From Mesonia sp. K7 (GTDB lineage Bacteria; Bacteroidota; Bacteroidia; Flavobacteriales; Flavobacteriaceae): 64,000 bases of DNA. The notes under the pieces are model-generated. The model was not told the DNA's origin. It saw only the letters and a program-made list of their open reading frames with translations, and ran no database searches. The stretch spans positions 37,929 through 101,928 of the forward strand of contig NZ_QKQV01000011.1 in NCBI RefSeq assembly GCF_003233725.1, given 5' to 3'. The position numbers and the translations under genes were made by a program. Below are positions 1 through 8,626 of the stretch, in pieces. The number at the start of each line of letters is the position of its first letter. The stretch's first letter is position 1.

Positions 1-177
1 AATGGATTTTGGGGTTTGTATGGCATGAATACTAAGTGGTTCGTCGTGCGTGAAATTAAAATCACCTACATCCATCATAAAAACGGTATGCCCTCTTTTA
101 TGGGCGGTATGCATCAAAACTACCGAAGTGTTGTAGTTTTCCTCTCGCACATTATTTAATACAAAACATATTCTCAT
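1..177 (-). CDS. ATP-grasp ligase, glutathione synthase/RimK-like (N-terminal part only)
   Basis: The first 59 codons of a gene that runs off the left edge. It begins MRICFVLNNV and continues with a region typical of the pre-ATP-grasp domain of glutathione synthase/RimK-like ligases (hydrophobic first strand, then an RGHTVFMMDVGDF segment). The start codon overlaps the stop of the QEGLA peptidase in an ATGA arrangement (174-177), so the two are translationally coupled. The ATP-binding part lies outside the window, so the substrate cannot be inferred. Assignment to ATP-grasp rests on N-terminal resemblance and on the common pairing of such ligases with QEGLA-family genes in Bacteroidota. Confidence 0.6.
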   Translation of the reverse strand, partial: MRICFVLNNVREENYNTSVVLMHTAHKRGHTVFMMDVGDFNFTHDEPLSIHAIQTPKSI

Positions 178-2024
178 GTGTTTATCATTTTTGAGATGGG
201 CAAACCATCTCTGATTAATTGTAATCTTTCTTTTGCTTTTGGGTTGGTTAAATAACTGGGGCGTAATTTTGGAACCTGTAATACTTGTCTGTCAGTTAGT
301 TCGCGTATTACCTCCAAGTGCTTTAAGCTAAACTTTCCTGCCAATAGTGGTTCATACTCACCACCTTCTTGCAAGTGTTTTCGGAGTAATACCAAGCCTT
401 TTAAGTAGATGATATCTTTTATAAAACCACCGCCTTGAAAAATCCGGGAAGTGATATTAAAAGCCGTTTCTGGAGGAAAGCCTTTTTCCTGAACCAATAA
501 CCTAAAAATTTCCTGAAAGTTTCCCCCATCGATGAGAGCTTTTCCAGCAATTACACGTCCTGCCAAGGTCCGTAATCGATGTGGTGAGAGTCCGCCTATT
601 AAATATTCAGACATTACGGCTAAACCTTCTTGTAAGGTATCATAATCGGCTAAGCCTACACTTAATTGCTGTAAAGGCTGTTTTATACCATTATAGTAGG
701 TAAGCACATGGGTTCCTATCTCATGTTGGATAAGTGCATGGGCTTCAGTGATACTCATTTTATAATCTGCAGGAATGTATAATTCCCCTTGGGAAACCAT
801 CATGATATTTACATCGTCTCTTAAATGCACTTTGGAAGTAAAATTTTGATCTTGCTGCCGAAAAAAGTCAAATTCTTGATGAGCCAAACTGCTAAAATGA
901 TTCGCGTCACAAATTTCTTCTCTTGAGGGCTCTGCAGGTTCGGAAACTTCTTGTAAAATTAAATTTGCCTGTTCGCACAAATCGCTATCAACTCCTTTGT
1001 ATAGACGGATGCTATTGTAGAAAAAGTTCTTGGTCCCGCGTTCGTTAAGCATACTTATCTGATGATCTAATTCCTCGCGTTTTTCGTGAAAAATATAGGA
1101 CATTGTAGGGTCGTTGATGTCTTCTATTTTCAGGTTGTAAAGTTTTCTTTTTAAAATATCTGGATCTATTGGAAGTAGGCGATAATGGTAATCGATTACT
1201 TTCTCGTAATTGCTTTCAAAAAACGTTTGTTTGATGTGTTGGATGTTTACTGGAGCAACTAACCATAAAAACTGAAAGGATTTTTCGATTTTTGCGAGTT
1301 GGTTGTCAATTTCAAAGACTTTTTGCTTTAAACTCTTTCGCCCAAGTGCGTGATAAGTTAATATAGGGTCTTTGGTTTGAACTCTTATAAAATCGAAAAC
1401 CGCCTTCTGCGCAGCATTGATGAGGTAATCTCTAAATTGTCTAAAGAAAATAGGATAGAGATGCTTGTTTTTATCCCTAAAAACGGGAGGAATTTCCAAA
1501 CCTACCCATAATGCTCCAGTCTTTTTGGCATCCTCTATGGAAATAAGTGGGCCAGCACCCACTGCTTGTCTTTCGTTTACATCTTGTATTTCCGCAGAAA
1601 GGTTGATACCTTGCGACAAACCTTTAGATTTTATGAGTTCTTCCTTAAGAGTTTCTAGGGTGGAAGTAATTTTATCTGCGGGACCTTTGATATAGAACGT
1701 TCTACTATTGGCTTCTCCCAAGTACATTTCAAAAAGCATGAACGATCCAAATTTTGCGGCACGGCTGTGTGAAAGTGCTTTTATAAGTTTTTGGTATCCT
1801 TTAAAATTTTCGCTTCCAATAATGAGGTACGCACCTCCGCTGTTGATTATTTTTTGAATGCCGGTATCTTTGTTAACTTGTCTGTAAACAATGAGGTAAG
1901 GGAGGTTATCTTGAACATGCATCCAACCATTGCCGGGAAGCATGGCGTTTACTTCAGATTTTTCCTCAAGCGAGGAAAGAATCTTTTCAATAGCTTTTTT
2001 TGAAAACCTTGAAATAGTAAGCAT
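174..2024 (-). CDS. QEGLA-motif (DUF1704/MATCAP-type) putative zinc carboxypeptidase
   Basis: A 616-residue protein of the family annotated as flavohaemoglobin expression-modulating QEGLA motif protein (DUF1704). It shows HEIGTH at residues 434-439 and QEGLA at 465-469, which together look like a HExxxH-type zinc site with a downstream glutamate. The eukaryotic members (MATCAP/TMCP) are tubulin carboxypeptidases that remove a C-terminal tyrosine; the bacterial substrate is unknown. No signal peptide is seen, so it is probably cytoplasmic. The first half is not recognised. Its stop overlaps the start of the ATP-grasp gene, so both are probably made as one unit. The peptidase activity is inferred from family motifs. 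Confidence 0.8.
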   Translation of the reverse strand: MLTISRFSKKAIEKILSSLEEKSEVNAMLPGNGWMHVQDNLPYLIVYRQVNKDTGIQKIINSGGAYLIIGSENFKGYQKLIKALSHSRAAKFGSFMLFEMYLGEANSRTFYIKGPADKITSTLETLKEELIKSKGLSQGINLSAEIQDVNERQAVGAGPLISIEDAKKTGALWVGLEIPPVFRDKNKHLYPIFFRQFRDYLINAAQKAVFDFIRVQTKDPILTYHALGRKSLKQKVFEIDNQLAKIEKSFQFLWLVAPVNIQHIKQTFFESNYEKVIDYHYRLLPIDPDILKRKLYNLKIEDINDPTMSYIFHEKREELDHQISMLNERGTKNFFYNSIRLYKGVDSDLCEQANLILQEVSEPAEPSREEICDANHFSSLAHQEFDFFRQQDQNFTSKVHLRDDVNIMMVSQGELYIPADYKMSITEAHALIQHEIGTHVLTYYNGIKQPLQQLSVGLADYDTLQEGLAVMSEYLIGGLSPHRLRTLAGRVIAGKALIDGGNFQEIFRLLVQEKGFPPETAFNITSRIFQGGGFIKDIIYLKGLVLLRKHLQEGGEYEPLLAGKFSLKHLEVIRELTDRQVLQVPKLRPSYLTNPKAKERLQLIRDGLPISKMINT

Positions 2025-2216
2025 CTTCCTAAAGTGATTTTTATCTTTTTTTATCTTTTATTGAACAGGGAAAATCAAAATATTGATTTCTAACCCATTA
2101 AATTAGAAATAAAAGGGCGTTTAAGGAAGTTAAAAAGTAACTTTGACGTTTCTTTATGATTAAGAAAGGTTTCCTTAAGTTTTTCTTTAGAAATTTTTGC
2201 TTTTGAAAGCAGGCAA

Positions 2217-2726
2217 TTAAGTGAAAAGTGCTTTTAGCTCGGTCGCCTCTGTCGGTTTCATTTTACCCGCTAACACCAAACTGAGTTGTTTTCGGCGTAA
2301 AGCCGCATTATACCTTTCTTTTTCTTGCTCAGTTTCAGGAATCAATTCTGGCACAGGAACAGGCATTCCTCTTTCGTCTACAGCAACAAACGTATAAATG
2401 GCATCGTTGGCTTTGCTGCGCATTCCGCTTTCGCGATCTTCTACCCAAACGTCTATAATTACTTCCATAGATGAGTTAAATGCGCGAGATAGATTTGCTT
2501 CTACCGTAACAACGCTTCCCAAAGGAATCGATTTCTTGAAGGCTACGTGATTGACAGAAGCAGTAACGACAATTCTTCTGCTGTGACGACGTGCAGCAAT
2601 ACTCGCTGCTCTGTCCATTCTGGCAAGTAATTCGCCACCAAATAAATTATTTAAAGGATTGGTTTCACTCGGCAAAACCAAATCGGTAAGTATCGTTTTA
2701 GAGTCTTTTGGAAATTTTGGTTCCAT
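2217..2726 (-). CDS. Acyl-CoA thioesterase (YciA/hotdog family)
   Basis: A 169-residue single hotdog-domain protein. The segment NPLNNLFGGELLARMDRAAS followed by VTASVNHVAFKKSIPLGS is characteristic of YciA/BACH acyl-CoA thioesterases, which hydrolyse acyl-CoA to free acid and CoA in the cytoplasm; the Asp in LLARMD and the Asn in NPLNN are in the expected catalytic positions. The C-terminal 30 residues are charged and probably helical. It stands alone: the 192 bp between it and the QEGLA gene hold no clear promoter. Chain-length preference cannot be read from the sequence. Confidence 0.88.
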   Translation of the reverse strand: MEPKFPKDSKTILTDLVLPSETNPLNNLFGGELLARMDRAASIAARRHSRRIVVTASVNHVAFKKSIPLGSVVTVEANLSRAFNSSMEVIIDVWVEDRESGMRSKANDAIYTFVAVDERGMPVPVPELIPETEQEKERYNAALRRKQLSLVLAGKMKPTEATELKALFT

Positions 2727-2770
2727 CTTATTTTTTTGGCAAAGATAAGATTTCGTTTGTTAACGAAGTT

Positions 2771-3739
2771 TTAAAGTTCTTTTACTAAAAGCCAAGCCTC
2801 TGGATTTGAGGTTTTTTTGATCTCATAAAGTTTTCTTATAGCTTCAGCACGGGTTTCAAAACTTTGGTAAATCACTTGGTGTAAACCATAATTGTTGACA
2901 CCTATTTCTCTTGGACTAAAACCTTGATCTTTAAGCTGGTTCACTTTTTTTACTGCGTTTTCTTTTTCGCGAAAAGCACCAGCAACCACGTGGTATTTAC
3001 CAACTTGTTTTTCGATTTCGAAAACTACTTTTGGCAAAGGGTTTTGAATCACAAAGGTCGCTTCTTGGATTTCTTGTTCGACCAATTTATTGGCTTTTTG
3101 CTGCTCAACAAGGTTGTGTGATTGAATGTCTTCTAAATATTTTCTTGTACCTACAAAACCGGCAATTCCGAGAGCAAGTAAACCAACCGCAGCATATTTT
3201 AGATAAGGTTTTGAAGTTGACTTTTTAGCTTTTTCTTCATTTTGTGGTAAAGCAATAACAGGTGTTTTTTCTTCTAAATCAGATGCTTCTGTGGGTTCCG
3301 CCTTTACTGTTTTTTCCGCTTCACGAGCGATAGAAACTACACCAAATGTTGACAAACCAAAAGAATCGGTCAAATAGTTTTCTTGGGTTTGTGGTAAAAA
3401 CAATACTTTGTCGTTTTGCTCGTAAAACTTCCCAAAATTTTCTAACGAAACTTCTTGGTGTTTTTTAATACTTTCTGAAAGTTGATAAGCAAAAGTGCTT
3501 ACTTTTTCTTGTGCTTCTGCGTATGAAATTTTTTCCGCTTTAGCGATATAACTTATCAAAACCCCATCATTGGAAGTAAGGTGATGATTAAAAAGAATAT
3601 TCTTTTTTGGGGGATAAAACTCGTTGGTCGAGTGGTTGATTTCTGCCGGAACACGTTGTGAAATAAAACCTCCAAACTCAGGAATAACAACACACTCGTA
3701 ACGATATAATAGTTCTTTTATGTAGCTTTCAATGTTCAT
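2771..3739 (-). CDS. HU-CCDC81-like and SPOR domain protein
   Basis: A 322-residue membrane protein. Residues 1-125 form two HU-like (CCDC81-type bacterial) domains, starting MNIESYIKELLYRY and including VSLENFGKFYE. A Lys/Glu-rich linker follows, then one transmembrane helix near residues 180-200 (YAAVGLLALGIAGFVGT) and a C-terminal SPOR domain (KYHVVAGAFREKENAVKKV). SPOR domains bind denuded peptidoglycan at division sites, so the protein likely links a cytoplasmic HU-like head to septal wall. The Met at 3739 was preferred to the one two codons earlier because family members begin at MxIExYI. It diverges from dprA. Confidence 0.85.
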   Translation of the reverse strand: MNIESYIKELLYRYECVVIPEFGGFISQRVPAEINHSTNEFYPPKKNILFNHHLTSNDGVLISYIAKAEKISYAEAQEKVSTFAYQLSESIKKHQEVSLENFGKFYEQNDKVLFLPQTQENYLTDSFGLSTFGVVSIAREAEKTVKAEPTEASDLEEKTPVIALPQNEEKAKKSTSKPYLKYAAVGLLALGIAGFVGTRKYLEDIQSHNLVEQQKANKLVEQEIQEATFVIQNPLPKVVFEIEKQVGKYHVVAGAFREKENAVKKVNQLKDQGFSPREIGVNNYGLHQVIYQSFETRAEAIRKLYEIKKTSNPEAWLLVKEL

Positions 3740-3834
3740 AGACATACAAATTTAGTTATTTTTTGTGGCTAAACTCAACTCGATTTTAAAAAATATTAAA
3801 TTTTCTTTTCTTATTTTTAAAGCAAAGCCTTTTG

Positions 3835-4938
3835 ATGATGACCGACAACGAAATTTTGTGTTTACTTGCGCTGCAATCGGTGCCAAATATTGGTGATATT
3901 TCTGCCAAAAAGTTGTTACGTCACTTTGGCTCGGCAAAAGCTATTTTTGACACTTCGGCCAAAGAAATTACCCAACTCGAAGGTTTTGGAACCTTAAAGG
4001 CAAAGGCACTTCATTTAGAAAATTATTTAGCTGCCGCGGAAAAAGAGTATGATTTTATTGAAAAGAACAACATTCAACTGCATTATTTTGAAGACAAAAC
4101 CTATCCGTATTTTTTAAAACAATGTATAGACGCACCGATTTTACTGTTTTCTAAAGGAAACATTTCTATCGAAAATCAACCTATTATTAGTATTGTAGGG
4201 ACAAGAAATGCTACCAAAAGCGGTATCGAAAATTGCGAAAACCTTATCGAAAGCTTAGTGCCTTACAACCCAATTATCGTTTCAGGTTTTGCATACGGCA
4301 TCGATATTTGTGCTCACAAAGCTGCGGTAAAACACAACTTACAAACCATTGCCTGTTTGGCTCATGGTTTTGATACCATTTATCCGAAAGTGCATCGCAA
4401 GTATGAAAAAGACATTTTAGCTCAAGGCGGATTTTTTACTGACTTTTGGAGCGACTGTAACTTTGATCGAAAAAATTTTCTGAAACGAAACCGAGTCATT
4501 GCAGGTTTGAGCGAAGCAACCATTGTGATAGAAAGTGCAGAAAAAGGAGGTTCGTTGGTCACTGCCAATATTGCCAATTCGTATAATCGGGAGGTTTTTG
4601 CATTTCCTGGAAGAATTGACGATAAATATAGTAAGGGCTGTAACCACCTTATCAAAACCAATCAAGCGAGATTGCTCGAAAATGTTGAAGATTTGGTTTA
4701 TATTCTCAATTGGGATGCTAAAGAACAACCTGCTAAACAACCCGAGCTTTTTGTTGAACTTACCCAAGAAGAAGAACATATTTACAGCATTTTGAAGCCT
4801 TTGGAAACGGCAAGCCTTGATGAATTGGCTCTCGCTTGTCAAATTCCGACCTATCAAATGCTACCCGTTTTATTGAATTTAGAACTCAAAGGTTTGGTTA
4901 ACCCGATGCAAGGAAAAATGTTTAGGGTTGTGAAATAA
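3835..4938 (+). CDS. dprA: DNA-processing protein DprA
   Basis: A 367-residue DprA/Smf protein, which loads RecA on single-stranded DNA during natural transformation. An N-terminal helix-hairpin-helix/SAM-like region (LALQSVPNIGDISAKKLL) precedes the Rossmann-like core with IVSGFAYGIDICAHKAA, then the hallmark GGSLVTANIANSYNREVFAF ending in PG, and a C-terminal winged-helix domain (LDELALACQIPTYQM). An ATG at 3835 follows a TTG at 3832; two consecutive ATGs (3835, 3838) are the probable starts. The gene diverges from the HU/SPOR gene. Whether the organism is naturally competent is not shown by the window. Confidence 0.93.
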   Translation: MMTDNEILCLLALQSVPNIGDISAKKLLRHFGSAKAIFDTSAKEITQLEGFGTLKAKALHLENYLAAAEKEYDFIEKNNIQLHYFEDKTYPYFLKQCIDAPILLFSKGNISIENQPIISIVGTRNATKSGIENCENLIESLVPYNPIIVSGFAYGIDICAHKAAVKHNLQTIACLAHGFDTIYPKVHRKYEKDILAQGGFFTDFWSDCNFDRKNFLKRNRVIAGLSEATIVIESAEKGGSLVTANIANSYNREVFAFPGRIDDKYSKGCNHLIKTNQARLLENVEDLVYILNWDAKEQPAKQPELFVELTQEEEHIYSILKPLETASLDELALACQIPTYQMLPVLLNLELKGLVNPMQGKMFRVVK

Positions 4939-4944
4939 TACTTC

Positions 4945-4965
4945 ATTCCAAACTTGATTTGGAAT
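4945..4965 (+). terminator. Possible terminator hairpin after dprA
   Basis: Seven bases after the dprA stop, an 8-bp perfect stem ATTCCAAA/TTTGGAAT closes a 5-base loop. The following sequence is only moderately T-rich, so termination would be weak. It lies between convergent genes and could serve either. Confidence 0.35.
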
Positions 4966-4988
4966 CTCATTAGATTTAATTTTTAAGA

Positions 4989-5315
4989 CTATTTTTTTAA
5001 AGGGTAATCATAAAGATTGCTTGTTAGGTAAAACTTCCAATTCCAAAATTTAAGAGGATTTCTTTTAAATTTTCTGTAAATAATAGTGTCTTTAGTTTGC
5101 GGATTTTCTTCAAGGAATTTTAGGAATTTATTTTCCATAAATTCAATACTTAAGCCCTTGCTTGGACAAGCAACATACTCAAATTCAGAATTTTCAGTTT
5201 CATAGGGATAAGGAATAATAACTCCTTCTATAAATAACCTTAAAGGAAAAAGGTTGCTTAAAAGAATAATTGCTATAACTGTTATAATTGTTAATTGAAC
5301 TTTCTTTTGAAGCAT
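4989..5315 (-). CDS. Small membrane-anchored hypothetical protein
   Basis: A 108-residue protein with an N-terminal hydrophobic helix (VQLTIITVIAIILLSNLFPL) after MLQKK, which would be a signal anchor, followed by a soluble region with one Cys (YVACPSKG). No known domain is recognised. It ends 50 bp from dprA on the opposite strand and lies 17 bp downstream of trpS on the same strand, so it could be cotranscribed with trpS. Composition is AT-rich like the surroundings. Call rests on an intact reading frame and plausible membrane topology only. Confidence 0.6.
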   Translation of the reverse strand: MLQKKVQLTIITVIAIILLSNLFPLRLFIEGVIIPYPYETENSEFEYVACPSKGLSIEFMENKFLKFLEENPQTKDTIIYRKFKRNPLKFWNWKFYLTSNLYDYPLKK

Positions 5316-5332
5316 AATATCAATCTTAAGAG

Positions 5333-6301
5333 TTAATACCCTAATTTCTTCCTTACCTTTTCCAAAACCTTATCCGCGACTTGTTGGGCTTTTTGGGCAC
5401 CTACTTCAAGCGCAGCATCTATTTCGGCAAGGTTATTCATATAATAATGGTACTTTTCACGTTGTGTGCCATATTTTTCGATAAGCACGTCATAAAGTGC
5501 TTGTTTGGCATGACCATAACCATAATTCCCGCCTTTGTAATTGGCTCTCATTTCTGCAATTTGTTCCGCGGAAGCGACTACTTTATATAAGTTAAACACG
5601 TTGCAGGTATCTGGATTTTTAGGTTCTTCCATTGGTGTGCTATCGGTTTCGATACGCATCACTTGCTTACGTAATTTTTTGTCGGTTTCGAAAAGGTTAA
5701 TAATATTGCCACGGGATTTACTCATTTTTTCGCCATCGGTTCCCGGAATGTATTTGGTGTCTTCCTGGACTCTCGCTTCGGGAACCACAAAAGTTTCGCC
5801 CATTTGAGCGTGAAAACGATTGGCGACATCACGGGTCATCTCGATATGTTGTAATTGATCTTTCCCTACAGGAATAATTTCTGCATCATACAACAAAATA
5901 TCAGCAGCCATCAACATTGGGTAGGTAAACAACCCAGAATTGACATCCGCAAGACGATCTGCTTTGTCTTTAAACGAGTGCGCCAAGGTAAGACGTTGAT
6001 AAGGAAAAAAGCAGCTTAAATACCAAGAAAGCTCTGTTACTTGTGGGATATCACTTTGTCTGTAAAACACAGATTGGTTGATATCAAGCCCAAAAGCAAG
6101 CCAAGTTGCCGCCACAGAATAAGTGTTTTCTCTTAAAATAGAAGCGTCTTTTATTTGGGTAAGCGTATGCAGATTGGCAATAAACAAAAACGAATCGTTT
6201 TTAGTGTCGTTTGCCAATTCTATCGCCGGAATAATTGCGCCCAAAAGATTTCCTAAATGTGGAGTTCCTGTACTTTGGATTCCTGTGAGTATTCTTGCCA
6301 T
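5333..6301 (-). CDS. trpS: Tryptophan--tRNA ligase
   Basis: A 322-residue class I aminoacyl-tRNA synthetase, full length for the short bacterial TrpRS. It starts MARILTGIQSTGTPHLGN, giving the HIGH-type signature GTPHLGN at residues 12-18, and carries the KMSKS loop in GEKMSKSRGN near residue 193. It charges tRNA-Trp with tryptophan in the cytoplasm. The divergent acyltransferase gene starts 70 bp away. No T-box or leader peptide was seen. Confidence 0.97.
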   Translation of the reverse strand: MARILTGIQSTGTPHLGNLLGAIIPAIELANDTKNDSFLFIANLHTLTQIKDASILRENTYSVAATWLAFGLDINQSVFYRQSDIPQVTELSWYLSCFFPYQRLTLAHSFKDKADRLADVNSGLFTYPMLMAADILLYDAEIIPVGKDQLQHIEMTRDVANRFHAQMGETFVVPEARVQEDTKYIPGTDGEKMSKSRGNIINLFETDKKLRKQVMRIETDSTPMEEPKNPDTCNVFNLYKVVASAEQIAEMRANYKGGNYGYGHAKQALYDVLIEKYGTQREKYHYYMNNLAEIDAALEVGAQKAQQVADKVLEKVRKKLGY

Positions 6302-6371
6302 GAATAAATAAATTTTTGGTAAAGGTAAATTTTTTATTCAATTTCGCATGGGCATTCGCTAAATTTGGTTA

Positions 6372-7109
6372 ATGAAATTTCTGAAAAACACGGCAAGATT
6401 TTTTTGGCGCATTTGGTTTTACATCGTAATGGGAGTTCCTATTATTGTAATGTTTCCAATCTTGTTGGTACTCACTTCGCGTGAAAAGTTTTACCCACAG
6501 TTTTTTGTTGTGGCTCGTTTTTGGGCAAGAATCATTATTTACGGAATGGGCTTTTATGTAGTTGCCAAAAAACTGGAAAAACTAGATTACCATAAAAGTT
6601 ATATGTTTATTGCCAATCATACCTCTATGCTCGATATTATGCTGATGTTGCATTTGGTGAGAAATCCGTTTGTGTTTGTGGGTAAAAAAGAGTTGGTAAA
6701 GATTCCTATTTTTGGTTTTTTCTATAAACGCACTTGCATTTTAGTAGATAGAAGTAGTGTAAAAAGTAGAAATGAAGTTTTTGAACGCGCTCAAAGAAGG
6801 CTTAATCAAGGTGTGAGTATTTGTATTTTCCCTGAAGGTGGAATCCCTGAAGACATGAATTTGGTGCTGGATCAGTTTAAAGACGGAGCTTTTCGTTTGG
6901 CAATCGAACACCAAATTCCAGTAGTACCCATGGTTTTTTATGACAATAAAAAACGCTTTCCATATGAATTTTTTAAAGGAAATCCAGGAAAAATGCGAGC
7001 GACTATTTTCCCTGTAAAGGAAACCAAAAACCTAACTCATAATGATAGGCAATCGCTAAAACAAGCATGTTTTGATTTAATGTACAAAGAGCTTCAAACG
7101 AAGGCATAA
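6372..7109 (+). CDS. 1-acyl-sn-glycerol-3-phosphate acyltransferase (PlsC family)
   Basis: A 245-residue membrane acyltransferase. Two hydrophobic helices (residues about 12-35 and 43-65) precede the catalytic NHTSMLD (82-88, the HX4D motif) and FPEGG (153-157). PlsC enzymes esterify lysophosphatidic acid to phosphatidic acid at the inner membrane. FPEGG instead of the more usual FPEGTR suggests a divergent subfamily, so the acceptor could be another lysolipid. A second PlsC-type protein is encoded at 40691-41425. Confidence 0.88.
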   Translation: MKFLKNTARFFWRIWFYIVMGVPIIVMFPILLVLTSREKFYPQFFVVARFWARIIIYGMGFYVVAKKLEKLDYHKSYMFIANHTSMLDIMLMLHLVRNPFVFVGKKELVKIPIFGFFYKRTCILVDRSSVKSRNEVFERAQRRLNQGVSICIFPEGGIPEDMNLVLDQFKDGAFRLAIEHQIPVVPMVFYDNKKRFPYEFFKGNPGKMRATIFPVKETKNLTHNDRQSLKQACFDLMYKELQTKA

Positions 7110-7138
7110 AAAAACTGCCTCTTCAAAAAAAGAGACAG
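7108..7138 (-). terminator. Rho-independent terminator of the sigma/barrel operon
   Basis: A 9-bp stem (7115-7123 with 7130-7138, one G-U pair) and 6-base loop. On the minus strand it is followed by seven T residues (7114-7108). It lies 37 bp past the stop of the barrel gene. On the plus strand no T-run follows, so it mainly serves the leftward operon. Confidence 0.7.
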
Positions 7139-7174
7139 CTCACTTGGTCATCATTGCAAATAACCACAATCAAA

Positions 7175-8623
7175 CTAAAACTTAAAATTTAATCCGGTAT
7201 AAACCCCAAAATTGTAGGGTTTAAAACCGTTGGTACTTTCAGAAAAAGTGTTGAGCTGATATTTAAAAATAGGTTCCAGATTAAGATTGATTTTCTTAGA
7301 AAGATCATAATCAAAACCAAGACCTATATTGGTGCTAAAGCTTACGTTGTTAAGGTTGTTGGCTTCGCCAACTTCGGTAGTTCCGTTGGTAGATTCTATG
7401 GCCACGTGATTATTGTTTAAAAATAACGAACTCGCCCCACCAATTACGTTAATGCCAAACTTTTTATCGAGTAAACTGTATTGTAATTCCACAGGAACTT
7501 CAATAAAACCAATTTGTTGTTGCAACACCCCATTTTGAGTAGGATTTAAAGGTCTATTATCTAATTGAGATGAAGAAGTAACCATAAAATCAAGATTTTC
7601 AGAAGTGTTAATAGGCGTTACATTACGCAAAGCAACAGGATTTACGGAGGAGCTAAAAGCAATATCGTGTGTTTCGTAACGGAGGTTAATTTTATTTACC
7701 CCAGTACGAACTTTAAGTTTCTCTGAAATCACATAGGCAAAATTCACCCCATAAGACATTGACATTTTTCCATCACCTGCATTGTTACTAAAATTGGGAT
7801 CTAAGGTATTTCCAGAACTACTCAAATTACCATAATAAATAGAAGAGATCATAGGTTTTACTTCAAATTTTGAAGTGTTTTCGGTTGTTTTTTTGTCTTT
7901 TTCGTCGTTTTCTTTCTCTTCGTTTTTCTGTTTTTCAACAAGCGCTAAGGCATTTTCACTTTCTACAATTTCTTCTTCAAGCTCGTTTTCGGCGTTATTT
8001 TCTGAAGAAACAGCAGTAATATTTTCTGTGATTTCATTTTTGCCTTCGATTGGTTCTTTAAGATTGCGGTTTGCTATTCTCTCTTTTTTGGTTTCAGAGA
8101 AAATTTGTTCTTTGTTTTGATTGTTAGCAAGCTTATGGTTTACATCTTCACTTTGGGTAAAGCTCTTTATAGATTTTTGGTTTGTGGTATTTTTTTCGCT
8201 TAAAGCGGAATTTTTTGCATTCGCTTTTTCGGAAACTATAGTTGAACGCTCATTTGAAGTTGAAACTTTTTCTGAGGTGTTTTCTTCAAAAACGATATTG
8301 TTTTGCTCCTCTTCCAAAACCGAATTTTGAGTAGTTTTTACTTCAGAATTTGTTTTGTTTTGCCTTTCTTCAATAAGCTTTTTGCCGTTTTCTTGGTTCA
8401 CCACTTGGGCTTCTTTAGAACTAAAAAGGATATTACCCGCTATAAACAATAAGGCGATGAGTGCTGCAACTCCAGCAATTTTATACCAAAAAGGAATCAC
8501 ACGACGTTTTTTCTTTTGATTTAATTCTGCTTCGATGTTTTTCCATACTTTTCCAGAAGGTGTCATTTCAAAATCTTTAAACTTCTCCTGAAATAAACGG
8601 TCTATGTTCTTTTCTTCTTTCAT
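7175..8623 (-). CDS. Anti-sigma-like inner-membrane protein fused to an outer-membrane beta-barrel
   Basis: A 482-residue protein. Residues 1-40 are charged and cytoplasmic (NIDRLFQEKFKDFEMTPSGK and following), resembling the N-terminus of proteins that partner ECF sigma factors. Residues about 46-67 form one transmembrane helix. Residues 68-255 are a low-complexity Glu/Lys/Asn/Ser linker, and 260-482 alternate polar and hydrophobic residues with many glycines, ending NFGVYTGLNFKF, typical of a porin-like outer-membrane barrel with a terminal aromatic. Three bases separate it from the sigma gene. One chain thus seems to span from cytoplasm to outer membrane; the anti-sigma role is inferred from position. 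Confidence 0.75.
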   Translation of the reverse strand: MKEEKNIDRLFQEKFKDFEMTPSGKVWKNIEAELNQKKKRRVIPFWYKIAGVAALIALLFIAGNILFSSKEAQVVNQENGKKLIEERQNKTNSEVKTTQNSVLEEEQNNIVFEENTSEKVSTSNERSTIVSEKANAKNSALSEKNTTNQKSIKSFTQSEDVNHKLANNQNKEQIFSETKKERIANRNLKEPIEGKNEITENITAVSSENNAENELEEEIVESENALALVEKQKNEEKENDEKDKKTTENTSKFEVKPMISSIYYGNLSSSGNTLDPNFSNNAGDGKMSMSYGVNFAYVISEKLKVRTGVNKINLRYETHDIAFSSSVNPVALRNVTPINTSENLDFMVTSSSQLDNRPLNPTQNGVLQQQIGFIEVPVELQYSLLDKKFGINVIGGASSLFLNNNHVAIESTNGTTEVGEANNLNNVSFSTNIGLGFDYDLSKKINLNLEPIFKYQLNTFSESTNGFKPYNFGVYTGLNFKF

Positions 8624-8626
8624 TTT

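Noticed and set aside
3752..3937. Short leftward frame before dprA
   Set aside because: It overlaps the dprA 5' end and the HU/SPOR promoter region and encodes nothing family-like; taken as a shadow of dprA.
4417..4857. 146-codon leftward frame inside dprA
   Set aside because: Fully antisense to a well-supported dprA and without any recognisable motif.
6360..6367. TAAATTTG in front of the first acyltransferase gene
   Set aside because: It matches the -7 consensus but only 4 bp precede the ATG, so the mRNA would start at or after the start codon.
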